From: Mercurialis annua
Taxonomy: Eukaryota; Streptophyta; Magnoliopsida; Malpighiales; Euphorbiaceae
Direction of reading: 5' to 3'
Length of the DNA: 64,000 bases
Assembly (NCBI RefSeq): GCF_937616625.2
Contig: NC_065573.1
Location: 17,003,001 to 17,067,000 of the forward strand
Shown: positions 1-11,947 of the stretch, piece after piece
How the letters are laid out: each line of letters begins with the position of its first letter
Numbering within the stretch: the first letter of the stretch is position 1
Notes under the pieces: generated by a model
Seen by the model: only the letters and a program-made list of their open reading frames with translations
Databases searched by the model: none
What the model was told of the DNA's origin: nothing
Program-made: the position numbers and the translations under genes

Positions 1-970
1 ATTGCATATGCTTGATTTGAAACTAGTATCGATCCGATGGAACGTGCTACCTATTGGGCGACAATAGGACTGTGTGATCACCAGTTTTGATATGCCTCAG
101 CTGGGAGCTGATGATGAATATGAAATTTACGATTGGGTTATGATTTCGATACGAGAGTGAACTCGGCTACGGTGTAGCCTGGAAGTCCCCGTATCTAGTG
201 GCTGGGCCACCAGCGAGTTGGACTCGCAATTGATATTTATGGTTGGGTTGATCGATTGATTATTAGTATGTTTGAGGATTAAGGTTTCAATCGGATCCTG
301 TACTTGGCTGCACGAGGTTTGAACGTTATTGCATTGTTTTACGCTTTATGTTTTATATGGATACTTATTAGTAAATGTATAGACTCACTCAGTATATCCC
401 CATATACTGACCCCTCACAGTCTTTCTTTCAGGTCAAAGCGATTTAAAGGACGGACTTCCTTTCCTTTTTCCGGAAGTCTATGATAGTAAAAGAATATGT
501 CAAAGGATGTTTTCCTCGTAGAGCTGCAGTAGTCGGTAGATGTCTGTATGTAATGTCAGGTTTAAATCGAAACGGTATATTTAAATGGGCAACTCTGATT
601 TGAGATAAAAGTATATATATATCATAATTGTTTATAAAGAACGTATTTTAACCGTTTGATTTCGGTAACCAATTTCTATGAGTGGAATTGGTCAAGATGT
701 TGATTAGAGACAGGGCAGTGCTGGACATGAGATGTCTCTCAGTAAGACCCTAGTCTATAAAAGTGATTCGCGATAGTTTTCAGAAAGCAATGAAGATATT
801 TTGATATTTATAATAATAATGTTTAAAAAGATTTTCTGAAAATGTTTCATATTTTGATAATATATTTAATTCGCGAAAAATTTATAGTGATTTTAGGCTT
901 GCTACGGGTTCCGGAGCTACCACTCCCGTTCCCTAGCGCCGGTCTCGGCTCAATAAATTGGGTCGTGACA
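1..970 (+). mobile_element. 3' part of a long LTR (truncated by window start)
   Basis: This stretch matches the last ~965 bp of the complete LTR at 59852-62306 nearly base for base, with scattered substitutions and small indels, and ends in the same GTGACA at 970. The sequence after 970 is not a tRNA primer-binding site. It is therefore a solo LTR or a 3' LTR, not the 5' LTR of an element running into this window. Its 5' part lies outside the window. The base after the LTR continues a LINE reading frame, so the LTR landed in a LINE. Confidence 0.85.
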
Positions 971-1835
971 TATTCTTTTATTCTCATCACCAAAAATCTC
1001 CAAATTCCAATTTTTAATTTTTTGCTGCAACGCTCTTAATCTTTGAATGCGATTAGAAGAATTAAAACAAACCGAACCCCAATTCTCAGCCATAAAATTA
1101 CTGAAATCCTCATGCTCCCACCAAGCATGAATAGAGAGAGACGGCTTAGGACCCCAGTCAAAAATATTAGCACTGTGGAAATAAATAGAAACATGATTAG
1201 ACTGATAAACAAAGCCAATAAAGACATATGAGGCTAATAGAAATGGAAGCAGCCACGATCAAGCACTTATCAATATGAGATTTGGAAAAAATAATTTGCC
1301 AAATAAAAAATCTTTCCTGAAGTGGAAGATTAAGGAGCTTAGAGTAATTCACAAAATCACTAAAAGCTAACACAGAATGTGAAAAACATGTGTTATTCAA
1401 TCGTTCCTTTGGGAGCAGAGTTTCGCTCAAATCACCACTAATAAAAATAGTACTCATGAAACCAAATAAGTGACTAAACTCCTATCAAAATAATAACCTC
1501 TCTGAAACCACATTACTTGCATAAACCAAAATATGACGGCACGTAGAATTTTTAAAAATAAATTATAAGATCATCCATCTAAAACCCTTAGTAACCGAAG
1601 CATTACTAATAACAGCAGATTTCCAAACAAGAAACTACCAGAAGCACCAATAGACAAAATTCAATCAAATCCAAAATCCAAATTTGTCCACAAAAGTCTA
1701 CCAGGAAAATTATCCACAATTTTTTCTATCCTCAACCAAATCAATAAACAATAAATTATGAGTAGAAGCCAATCTACAAATAAATTTTTGCTTTCTACTA
1801 TTAAATAAACCACCTCTACAGTTTTAAAAAACAAA
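971..1835 (-). pseudogene. LINE (L1-type) ORF2 endonuclease fragment
   Basis: Read on the minus strand, 1457-1197 encodes SGDLSETLLPKERLNN, a form of the GDFNE motif of the LINE apurinic-like endonuclease, followed by segments like FSDFVNYSKLLNLPL and SKSHIDKCLI that match the family order. Towards 971 another frame gives a stretch resembling the linker after the endonuclease (LQQKIKNWNLEIFGDENKRI). Upstream, to about 1835, scattered frames resemble the start of the domain. Stops and frameshifts break it, and no reverse transcriptase follows because the LTR at 970 cuts it off. It is a dead fragment, orientated opposite to the LTR. Confidence 0.75.
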
Positions 1836-2269
1836 ATATAAAGGGGTAAATATGAACTAGGAAAAAAAACTCAAAACTCAAAAGTTTATTTTTAAATATT
1901 TTAATTTAACACGGATTAAAAAATTGGTAAAATTTGTAAATTTAACATTAAATTTATACATTTACTTTAAATTATTTAATCTTAGTGGGCATCGAACTAG
2001 TTGAAGAAATTAGGGCTTTTTATATGAAATACTATCTTTTCTCCAACATTTATTTTTTTACTACCCCTTTTAAATCTTTACATTTCATACCAACTTTCTT
2101 TTTTTTATACTATTTTTTGACAAAAACTTTACTTTTTATATTAGCTCCCATTTTTCAACATTTTCTTTCATCATTTTTAATTTTTTTCACCATTATATTC
2201 CTGCACTTAATATTTATCATATATTTTAATTTTAATTGTTTTTGATTTTTTTGATATTTTTGATTTTTT

Positions 2270-2831
2270 TTGGATTTTGACTTTTTTTTACTGTTAATGT
2301 TTTTCGTCAGTTTTAATATCAACATGAAATTAACACGAAATCAACATATGTAATAAACTAACTAATTTAAATTTTTCAATCTTTTTATACTAATTTTTAT
2401 TTTTTCAACATTTTTTCAATTTAATTTCAATTTTTTTTATTTTATTTTCACATATAATGTGTTCTTTTTCGTTAATGAGAAAATCAACTAAATATCAACA
2501 TAATATTAACGCAACATCAACATAAGATCAACATTGTAACACTATAATAATTTAACATCATTATTTTCTTTTTCACCAATGCTAAAATCAACAAAATATC
2601 AACCGAAAATTAACACAATGTCGACACTATATCATTACAATAATTCAACTTCATTATTTGTCTTCTTCCCTGATGCTACCATATCATTATCTAATCTCAA
2701 TTTAATTTAATTTAATTTTTTTCGTTTATTTCACAGACAATATTATCTAATTTGCCAATGTTAAAATAAAAAAAATCAGTTGATATCAACATAAAATCAA
2801 CAACACTGTGAAATTACAATAATTCAGCAAT
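2270..2831. repeat. Degenerate ~100-bp array rich in ATCAACA
   Basis: Blocks beginning with a TTCTTTTTC-like run, followed by clusters of ATCAACA and ATCAACATAA and then ATTACAATAATTCA, recur about every 100 bp (near 2463, 2564 and 2658). The copies are strongly diverged. The array is interrupted at 2837 by the solo LTR. It fills the core of the surrounding TIR element. Confidence 0.6.
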
Positions 2832-3057
2832 CAATCTGTTAACACGAATTTCTTGTCCTGAAATTAGAAAACAAGAAAAATATGCACAAATGTCAATTGA
2901 ATTTAATCAAAAAGCGAGCACAATCTCTTTGGGGTGATTTCTACACGTATAGAAATTAAATCCTTTGATGCTTTCCTTCAATATTTGCGGATCAATGGCT
3001 TTTGAAGCTTGTTCTTGAATCCGTTGTAGAATCTCCTTCGATTTGGTGAAGGAAATA

Positions 3058-3585
3058 GTTGAACCGTTGACGAGTGATGAACACGCCGTATGAAGATTCG
3101 AATATGGAGACTTGATTTGATATGCAGTCGTTTGGTTGAATCTTTGACGGGTGATGAACACAACGTATGAAGATTCGAATATGGAGGCTTGATTTGATGT
3201 AGTCACTTGTAGAAATTATGCAGAGCTTCTTTATCGCTTTATTTGCAGAGTTTTCACGACTTGAGAGTGATGAGTGTGTAGTCGCTTGAAGAAATTATGC
3301 AGAACTTCTATGTTGCTTTGTTTGCATAATTCCGGCGGCTAGAGAATTATGTATGTGTAGTCGCTTGAAGAAATTATGCAGAGCTTCTATGTTGCTTTGT
3401 TTGCAGAATTCCGGCGGCTAGAGAATTATGTGTGTGCAGTCGCTTGAAGAAATTATGCAGAGCTTCTATGTTGCTTTGTTTGCATAATTCCGGTGGCTAG
3501 AGAATTATGTGTGTGTTTGTAGACATTATGCAGAGCTTCTTTATCGCTTTATTTGCAGAGTTTCCACGACTTGAGAGTGATGTCT
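3058..3585 (-). repeat. Tandem repeats of ~77-79 bp in the LTR leader
   Basis: Two copies of a 77-bp unit (3058-3134 and 3135-3211, marked by GAAGATTCGAATATGGAG) are followed by about five copies of a ~79-bp unit starting near 3199, 3278, 3357, 3436 and 3515 (marked by AAATTATGCAGAGCTTCT). The outer copies of the second array share a CACGACTTGAGAGTGATG variant, while the three inner copies share CCGGCGGCTAGAGAATTATG. This pattern suggests expansion from the middle. Confidence 0.8.
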
Positions 3586-3609
3586 TATGTCCTCTTGTGA
3601 AGGCACTCC

Positions 3610-3617
3610 TATTTATA
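3610..3617 (-). promoter_or_regulatory. TATA box of the solo LTR
   Basis: TATAAATA on the minus strand, inside a short palindrome TCCTATAAATAGGA. It lies just upstream of the leader repeats, as expected for the U3/R promoter of an LTR retrotransposon. Confidence 0.6.
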
Positions 3618-4814
3618 GGAGTGTAGAGAATATGTATTTATGCACATATCTCTATATTTGGAAAGAATAATCAATTTTATTCTAATTAGTTAAATGAGAA
3701 TATTCACTTAACTAATAGGAAAAAATAGCATATTTTTTAATATTAGGTAAGTATGATTTGTTGACTTACCCAAAATAATTTATTTAATATTAATTAGACT
3801 TTATTTAATAATTAATTTTAAATTATTAAATATATTTGAAAGTCTAATAATACTAAGCCCAATTTATTTTATGGGCCAAAATTTCCGGGTCAACACAATC
3901 ATCATCAAGAAATTGTTCTGCAGAATTAAAAAAAACGCAGAAACACAAGAAAAATGTAGAAATAACAAAATTTTATTCCATAAAATTACAAAATTATTCT
4001 ACATAACATGAAATGAGTATTAGATTCTCTAAAGATACTCTTTTATACATGTTTAATGGTAAAAAAACAGTAACCAATTAACAAATTACAGATCTGAAAA
4101 TGAAAAAAAAGAACAAAAAAATTCAGATCTGAAATCAAAACGATAAAAGAAAGATGACGGCGAGACGAAGATGGAACGGCGGAGGCGAAACGGCGGAGAT
4201 GGAACAATGGAAGAGAAACGATGAAAATGGAACGGCGTAGGCGGATTGGTGCGAAGAACAAAAGGTGAGTTGAGAGAGAGAAAGAAGAGAAAAATTTGAG
4301 GAGAGAAAATTATTTACTTTATGAGGGTTTGACTTGGAGTAGTATATATATTAGTTCCGTATAAAAGTAATAATTTCCAGCATGGATGGTAGTTTTCATA
4401 TTGAAAACTCTTACCCGTATAAAAGTAATATTTTTGCAAATGCTAGATATTTATGTAAAAAGCCCGAAGAAATATTTGGTCATCAAGTATGTTGTTCTAT
4501 TAAATGAATAAAAAAAGGAAAGAAAACAAAATTAAACATGTGTGATCCGACAATCTTTAGAAAATTGACATATTAAATTTGCGAAAATGAAAATGCTATT
4601 TCAATTTTTCTCACGATATCTTGAATGAAAATACACTATCATATTCTCATCGTCACATGCACATTGATTAAAAGAAAGAAAAATTAAATATAGTTTCAAA
4701 TAACACAATTAAACTTTGACATAAAAAACAAACAAACAATGTATACATTTAGTTTGCAGTCTCTTATTATAACAAGCATGAAACACAACATTTTACGAGT
4801 AAAATATTGACATT

Positions 4815-5970
<1,156 letters not shown>

Positions 5971-6995
5971 TTTTCTCCCAATCCAAACAATGTTTGTGCA
6001 AGATCTAGTCAATGCTAGTTATACAAAATGGGCTCCTACACATGAATATTTATACATGTTATTTTTACGCAAAATACTCTGTTGTGTCGGGGAAGACTTT
6101 GGACACCATTTTCTACATTAGATTTATGATATTTTATTTTATTTATCAGTTTAATATTTTTAGTATAATGTTTTATAAAAATTAAAAAATTATATGATGA
6201 AGTAGAATCTAGATTCCTTAAAACATAATCCTACATTGCCTGATAATTATGCCGGACTCGTGCATTATTATATCTTTCTTCCCTTTCCATTGTCTAGCTC
6301 GATCGTCTAATGAATTAACTCGAAGGGCAGTTCTTGTTATCCATGTCCACTGATATATATATATAGTGGTCTCTCTGATAATTAATATACATGGTGGATC
6401 AAAAATTTATTAATTATGAGAATTATTAATTTATTGAATTTGTATAAAAAAAATTATAAAATATTTTAAAGAATCTATAATAATAGACCTAATATTAATA
6501 GTATATTATAAAAAAACTAACTAAATACACTTTACAATCACTTAATTTTTTTAAAAAAATAATTTAAAAAATATCAATTGATATCAAACTAAAAATAATT
6601 ATCAAGAAGTTGTATTTATAAAATAAAATAATTTTTAATATCTTTTTATACTAGAGATGCTTAACTTACTTTGACTTATTAATCTAATAACTTCACTTGA
6701 AATTTCTCAAACGAATAAAAAAGTCATAGGTATTTTAGCTTCCACTTTATAAATTAAAGTTAGTATTGTCTCTAATAAATCATCAATTGTTATATATTTT
6801 TTTAAAAAAATCTCTTTAATAATTAATATTCATATAAAATATATTTTAAATTTTATTAATTATTAAATAATAGAATTATTAGTTATCCGACGTAGAACAA
6901 AATTGGTTCTCTCAATTTTTTATTAATAATTAAAATTATTAATTTATTGAATATTAACTATTAGAGGGTCGACTGTACATATATTTTAGGTTTCA
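5971..6995. other. AT-rich intergenic DNA
   Basis: I see no reading frame worth keeping here. The stretch contains the former GST promoter region and very AT-rich sequence with short runs such as TATATATATATA near 6354. It ends at the base A that precedes the Helitron. Confidence 0.6.
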
Positions 6996-7551
6996 TCTAT
7001 ACTATATATAAAAGCACGGATGGGGGGGGGACAGGCAAATTTACTGAATAATCCTTTTCAGTTTACTACTAAATAAAGGTTTTATAGTCATTAACTAATT
7101 AGTTATTTAATTAATCACTATTATAATTAAAGTCCTAATTATAATATGTAGCTAAATTATCTCCAATTTAATTTTTAGTATGTAAAAAACAACTAAATTG
7201 TCTCCAAATTAGTAGGAATACCTATCTTTTAGTTTGATTGAACTACAAAATTAAAATACTATATTTGGTCAATATATTATTATTTAAATTTCTATCTTAT
7301 TATTTTTAAAGATATTATTAATAAAATTAAGTTAATTATTTAATTATGATTACTATAAAACCAAAAAAAGAATAAATTCAGTATGAAAAAAAAATTAATA
7401 ACCAAATATATTATATTTACTTTTACAAAAATTCTTAACTAATTTAATATTAATTATAAATAAAAATTAATATAATTATAATAAATTTACTAATATTTTC
7501 ATTGAGTAGTTACGTTACGAGCCACGTGCATAGCACGTAATGCGAAACTAG
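6996..7551 (+). mobile_element. Non-autonomous Helitron, 556 bp
   Basis: It starts with TCTATACTATATATAAAAG, typical of plant Helitron 5' ends, directly after an A at 6995. It ends with the hairpin ACGTGCATAGCACGT (near 7524-7538) followed about ten bases later by CTAG at 7548-7551 and then a T. Insertion between A and T, the 5' TC, the 3' hairpin and CTAG are the full set of Helitron marks. It encodes no Rep/helicase, so it would need help to move. Confidence 0.9.
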
Positions 7552-7575
7552 TACCTTAAAACGTGTATATATATA

Positions 7576-8733
7576 TAGGGACGGATACAAGGTAGAGGCC
7601 AGGCAGTGCCTGGGCCCTACCTCGATCCAAAAAAAGTCAAGTTATTACTCTTAGGCCTTAACCCAAGCTGTTAAGTTTTAGTCTAATTTCTTTCAACTCT
7701 TTTTTTTAATTCACACTCCACATGCCTTTTATCCAAATAGAACTTCTAATTTTAAATATTTTATCAATTTAATTCTACATTTTAAAAGGTCAGTGATTTT
7801 TATCTCTCACTATTTCAATAACAGTATCAATTTTTATTGCTATTTTAGTTTATTGTACATTAAACTTTTAAAACTAAATAAAATAATTTATATGAAATTT
7901 GTATATTATAATTTAGATTTTTTTATGTTGAAGATTTAAATTTGACGTGGAACATAAACCTTTTTTTTATATGTGAAACTTATTAGTGCTAGAGCCAAAT
8001 AAAAGTTATATTACAAGTGAAATATTAAAATTGATAGATGAGTAATGCCAAATAAAAATTCATTGTGCAGCGATACAAATCTATGTCTAATCGTGTAAAT
8101 TTTTCAATATAATTACCAGATAAGTAGAAATATTATTATGTCTGAATTATATGATAATATATGAGTTTATACTTTATTTAATAATGTATTGATTAATTAT
8201 TGTGGAGTTGGAATTTTATAATAGTTAATAATTTTTTAATAAAATGATTACGATCCTTAATTGAAGAATCCTGTGGTATTTTGAATAAATCAAGAAAGAT
8301 ATATACCAATATAGTGTAATGTCGATGATATCATTCATGATTATGGTGAAAGTAAGCTTATTTGTCCATATGATCCTAGTATTAGCGATGATGTTTGTAC
8401 GGAATATTTGTTTATTCAAGGGATATAATTTCTAAAAAGACAATTTAGAAAAAAAGAAAATAAGTTATAAGGAGTAATATAGTGTTCCTAAAAATAATGA
8501 GCTAACATTATATATTGAACCAAAAAAAACATTATATATTACTCATCTTTTCAAATAAGTTTAATTGGGCGGAATGAGTTTATTTTTTAATTTTGTACAT
8601 CATTTTGACTTTCAGTTGTATTTTCACATGATAAAAATTAATAACTTATGTTTTTTAATATATATTTGTGTGGTTCTAGTATTCTAATTATTATTAATTA
8701 ATTTGTGCCCTACCTCAATTTTAGCTCTGGCTA
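7576..8733. mobile_element. Possible hAT-like element with imperfect termini
   Basis: The left end reads TAGGGACGGA followed by a segment with AGGTAGAGGC. The reverse complement of the right end reads TAGCCAGAGC followed by GAGGTAGGGC. The resemblance is partial and the flanks are TATATA runs, so a target duplication cannot be judged. The interior has no credible coding sequence. Another stretch near 16105-16160, in the methyltransferase intron, resembles the left end. Confidence 0.35.
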
Positions 8734-8759
8734 TATATATATATATATATATATATTAA

Positions 8760-9584
8760 TTTTTTTGGCCACGTGCTACGCACGTTAACGGTATCTATAT
8801 GACCTGTTATTTAATATTATAATTGTATATTTTATTAATAATATATTATTATTTAAATTATTAGACTTGTTTTTTTTATTTGCTTTTGTTTAATTATTTT
8901 ATAAAAATTTATTTTTTTATTGGAAATGTTAAAAAGTTAGAATTAAGTAATAGATTTAATTTTTGATATTGTTGTTATTAAAAAATAGTAATATGATTGA
9001 AGCAAATTTATATTATTTTTCATAATAAATAACTAATAAATATCAAAAATATCAAAACTTTAATAAAAATATTATAATATAATTATTTAATATTAATGAA
9101 ACTCGTCATATTCTTTTTATATATAGTGATATATCTGTGCAATTCTTTTTAGGATTAAAAATTTAACACATAATAATAGTTGTTGCACAATTCCTTTAAG
9201 GATTAGAAATTTAATACATAATGGTGTAGCTACTGCGATAATTATTTTTAATATGTTTGCTTTATGGATTAGGAATGTCATCTTTCTACTTGTTAAGCAC
9301 AAATATTCTTATATGTTATAATAAGGAATATCAACTTACTGATAGTTGTTGCACAATTCCTTTTAGGATTAGGAATTTAATACATAATGCTAGCTACTGC
9401 AATAATTATTTTTAATATGTTTTTTTTATGAATTAGGAATATCATCTTTCTATTTGTTAAGCACAAATATTCTTATATATCACAATTAGGAATATCAATT
9501 TGGATAAAATATGTAGAGGGCATTTTTGTCCGTGAATGGAAGTGTTTCCCCCGCGAATACACTTTTATATTTATTATAGATAGA
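8760..9584 (-). mobile_element. Probable second Helitron, opposite orientation
   Basis: On the minus strand it starts TCTATCTATAATAAATATAA after an A (the base at 9585 is T on the plus strand). Near the other end is the hairpin ACGTGCGTAGCACGT (about 8785-8771), as in the Helitron at 6996-7551. The final CTAG is not preserved, so the 3' boundary is approximate. It contains a ~167-bp direct duplication and no coding sequence. Confidence 0.65.
9177..9492. repeat. Direct duplication, unit ~167 bp
   Basis: Two adjacent copies start with GTTGTTGCACAATTCC near 9178 and 9345. Each continues through ATTTAATACATAATG and TTGTTAAGCACAAATATTC. The copies differ by several substitutions and small indels. 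The duplication lies inside the minus-strand Helitron. Confidence 0.8.
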
Positions 9585-9736
9585 TGTATATATATATTGA
9601 ATCATTATTCACATTTCGTGTACAATAAGGTACAATATACTAATACTAAACACGACAAAATAACAATTCAAAGCTCAAATTAAACGTAAATATAGATTAT
9701 ATAAATGAGTTAATCATTCATAAGACAATGTTCTTT

Positions 9737-9939
9737 TTTTTTTTTTTGACAAGCTCCAATTTTATTAAACCAAAATATACAAGTTTAAAAGGAAGGAATT
9801 AATTTACAGCCAAATTAAAGCCTTAGCGCCTTAATACCCCCTCATACTAAGCTAAGATTGGATTAAACAAAACAAAGAGCATTATGAGAAAAAAAAAAAA
9901 AACATGCTAGACGCAGTAAAGGAGGAGCAACCAGGCTGC
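9737..9939 (-). mobile_element. 5'-truncated LINE 3' end
   Basis: The insert has a T run at its left edge, which is the poly(A) tail of a minus-strand LINE. Next to the tail the minus strand reads GGAGCTTGTC, after a 3'-UTR-like TTTGGTTTAATAAAATT. A 12-bp target duplication ACAATGTTCTTT flanks it (about 9725-9736 and 9940-9951). It is non-coding 3'-UTR only, a typical severely truncated retroposition. Confidence 0.75.
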
Positions 9940-9965
9940 ACAATGTTCTTTGTTATATATAATTA

Positions 9966-10808
9966 GGCCTAATTACTTAAAAGCCACTCAACTTATAATT
10001 TTTTTTCATTTATATCATGACCTAGGAAATTTTCAATTGCACCCTGTTTTTAATTTTTATGTTTCATCTCTACCCTAATGAGTTGAATTGACTTATTTAT
10101 TTTAAAAAAGAGTTAAATTAGTCCTTCATTTTTAACCTATATTCTAATTAAACGTTAACGTTTTAAATTAGTCCTTCATTTTTAACCTATATTCTAATTA
10201 AACGTTAACGTTAATCATTTATGTATCTTATTTTTAATATTTTTATCTTTAAATTAATTAAATTATCAAAAAATTTATTTTTAGGGTACAAACGAAACAT
10301 AAAGATCGAAAATAGGGTACAATTAAAAATTTTCCTAGGTTATGGTATAAATGAAAAAAAGTTATAAGGTGAGTGGTTTTTAAGTAATTAGGTAATTAAT
10401 TCTGAAGATCACTGAACTTTCGATTTTTTTCATTTTAGTCATTAAACTATTTTTTTTTTCATTTTGATCACTGAATTTTCATTTTTTTTCATTTTAGTAT
10501 TTCAGGCCAAAAATGCTTAGGTGGTAGCCGGAAGTTGACATGTGACAACCGGATTTTACAAGTTTTACCTTGAAAATTTATCACACATACATAATTTCAC
10601 TTTGAAAATGACTTTTTGGATCAATTATTGCATATATGGCAAGTTTTCAGATTAAAAAAAATTAATTTCGGCTGCCACCTAAGCATTTTTGGCCTGAAAA
10701 TACTAAAATGAAAAAAAATAAAAGTTCAGTGATTAAAATAAAAAAAAATAGTTTAGTGACTGAAATGAAAAAATTCGAAAGTTCAGTGATCTTCAGGATC
10801 AATTACCC
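9966..10808. mobile_element. Composite of two Mutator-type MITEs inside one target duplication
   Basis: A perfect 9-bp duplication ATATAATTA lies at 9957-9965 and 10809-10817. Inside are two fold-back units side by side. Unit A (9966 to ~10391) has ends GGCCTAATTACTTAAAA and the inverse, the same family as 48943-49324. Unit B (~10391-10808) has ends related to GGTAATTAATTCTGAAGATC and the inverse. A small internal direct duplication of ~51 bp sits near 10114-10215. There is no coding sequence. Confidence 0.75.
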
Positions 10809-10904
10809 ATATAATTACTCTAAGGCCATTTATGTTTATCATAATCTATAATTTGATATCTCTTATTTGAAAATTAAATAATTTTTTATCTCAATTTTGA
10901 ACAG

Positions 10905-11412
10905 AGGCATTATATCTCCATATCAGTCTTTTTGTTCTAGATGTTTTGAAGCTGAAAGAGGGTCCCATAGGCAATATCATTCTTCACTGCCGTTTTGCTT
11001 GGTCTACATGGAATTCATTATTTGTTATGTGCAATTTCAAATGGGTGACTCCTAATTCCATTCTTGATTTCTTCCATTTCTGGAGTTCATTATCTCAAAG
11101 AAAATACCATTCATTATGGCAAACGATTTGATTCTTTATCGTTTGAGAGTTATGGAAATCAAGAAACGCGATGGTTTTCAACGAAGAAATCGTCGACACT
11201 GATCAAGTTTTGATTCAAGGAATTCGCAAAGCGGTGGATTTCTATAAGGATAACAATAAGGGTTTTAGCTATTCGGATTTGGATGTTTATAGAAATTTAC
11301 TTTTCTTTTGTAAATATTCGGATCTTTGCAAGCCTTTTTTAAAAAAAAGGTTTTGCCAATCACTCATTTGTGATTGTGCTAATATACCCATCATTTATAA
11401 AAAAAAAAATTG
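10905..11412 (+). pseudogene. LINE ORF2 C-terminal (zf-RVT) fragment with poly(A)
   Basis: In the + frame at 10946-11131 the sequence reads GNIILHCRFAWSTWN and continues to QRKYHSLWQT. This is the zinc-binding zf-RVT region at the end of plant LINE ORF2, where HCRFAW is typical. After a stop and shift, 11171-11413 continues with the tail of the same protein (MVFNEEIVDTDQV). An A-rich run at 11396-11409 may be the poly(A) end. The 5' part is missing. The element is dead. Confidence 0.8.
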
Positions 11413-11938
11413 ATTCCATCAACAACTAGGGGCTTTTATTAGTTCGGTTAATAATTCAATATTTTCATTCAAACGATTTGGTACCTCACTTTCAATTATA
11501 TTAATGATTTGATACTTCATTTTCAAACGATTTGGTTCCTTACATTTCATTCTGTTAACGATTTGATTTAATATAATGTTATAAGTATATGCAAAATCAA
11601 AACTGAAGTAACAAATCGTTTTATTTTCAAATAAGGAATATTGTTAGAGTTTGGATTGCAATAATGTGCATACATACTTATAGATATATATATAAACATG
11701 TAGACGTACATGTATTATAGTTAATAATCATATACATATTATTATTATAAAGTTTAAAGGACCCAATTGAGATGATATTATTTTATATAAGGTCAAAGTC
11801 ATCTAAAATAAAGCGCGAGAATTAATTTAAATGTGTAGAATTCCTGAGGTGTAAATTATTAATTAATAATGGCCAGATTAGTAATTTACACCATTAGTTA
11901 TTTATGAAAGGGTATGGTCCCTAATTGATGTGTCTATT
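11413..11938. other. AT-rich spacer
   Basis: No gene is visible. Short imperfect copies of ACGATTTG recur between 11470 and 11620. The rest is AT-rich sequence without structure. Confidence 0.5.
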
Positions 11939-11947
11939 GAGTTTGTT

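Larger units (their letters stand above)
2837..3895 (-). mobile_element. Solo LTR, Copia-like, 1059 bp
   Basis: On the minus strand the element begins TGTTGACCC at 3895 and ends GTGTTAACA at 2837. It is flanked by a perfect 5-bp target duplication CAATC (2832-2836 and 3896-3900). No internal retroviral-type region is present, so it is a solo LTR left by recombination. A TATAAATA box lies at 3617-3610 on the minus strand, followed by a leader made of tandem repeats. An open frame at 3206-2907 (99 codons) lies in the transcribed part. It resembles nothing I can name with confidence. Confidence 0.85.
2012..4465. mobile_element. Mutator-like TIR element with an ATCAACA array, split by a solo LTR
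   Basis: The ends share an inverted terminal motif: GGGCTTTTTATAT near 2013 and, on the other strand, GGGCTTTTTACAT near 4465. The flanks carry a near-perfect 9-bp duplication, GAAGAAATT at 2003-2011 and GAAGAAATA at 4466-4474. The core holds a degenerate array rich in ATCAACA (about 2270-2831). The right arm (4150-4260) has a purine-rich, GC-richer segment with repeated GGCGGAG-like units. A solo LTR at 2837-3895 is nested in the core. No transposase is visible. The boundaries are less certain than in the other elements because the target duplication has one mismatch. Confidence 0.6.

Noticed and set aside
842..1039. 65-codon open frame on + strand
   Set aside because: It crosses the end of the LTR into the LINE and has no protein-like features.
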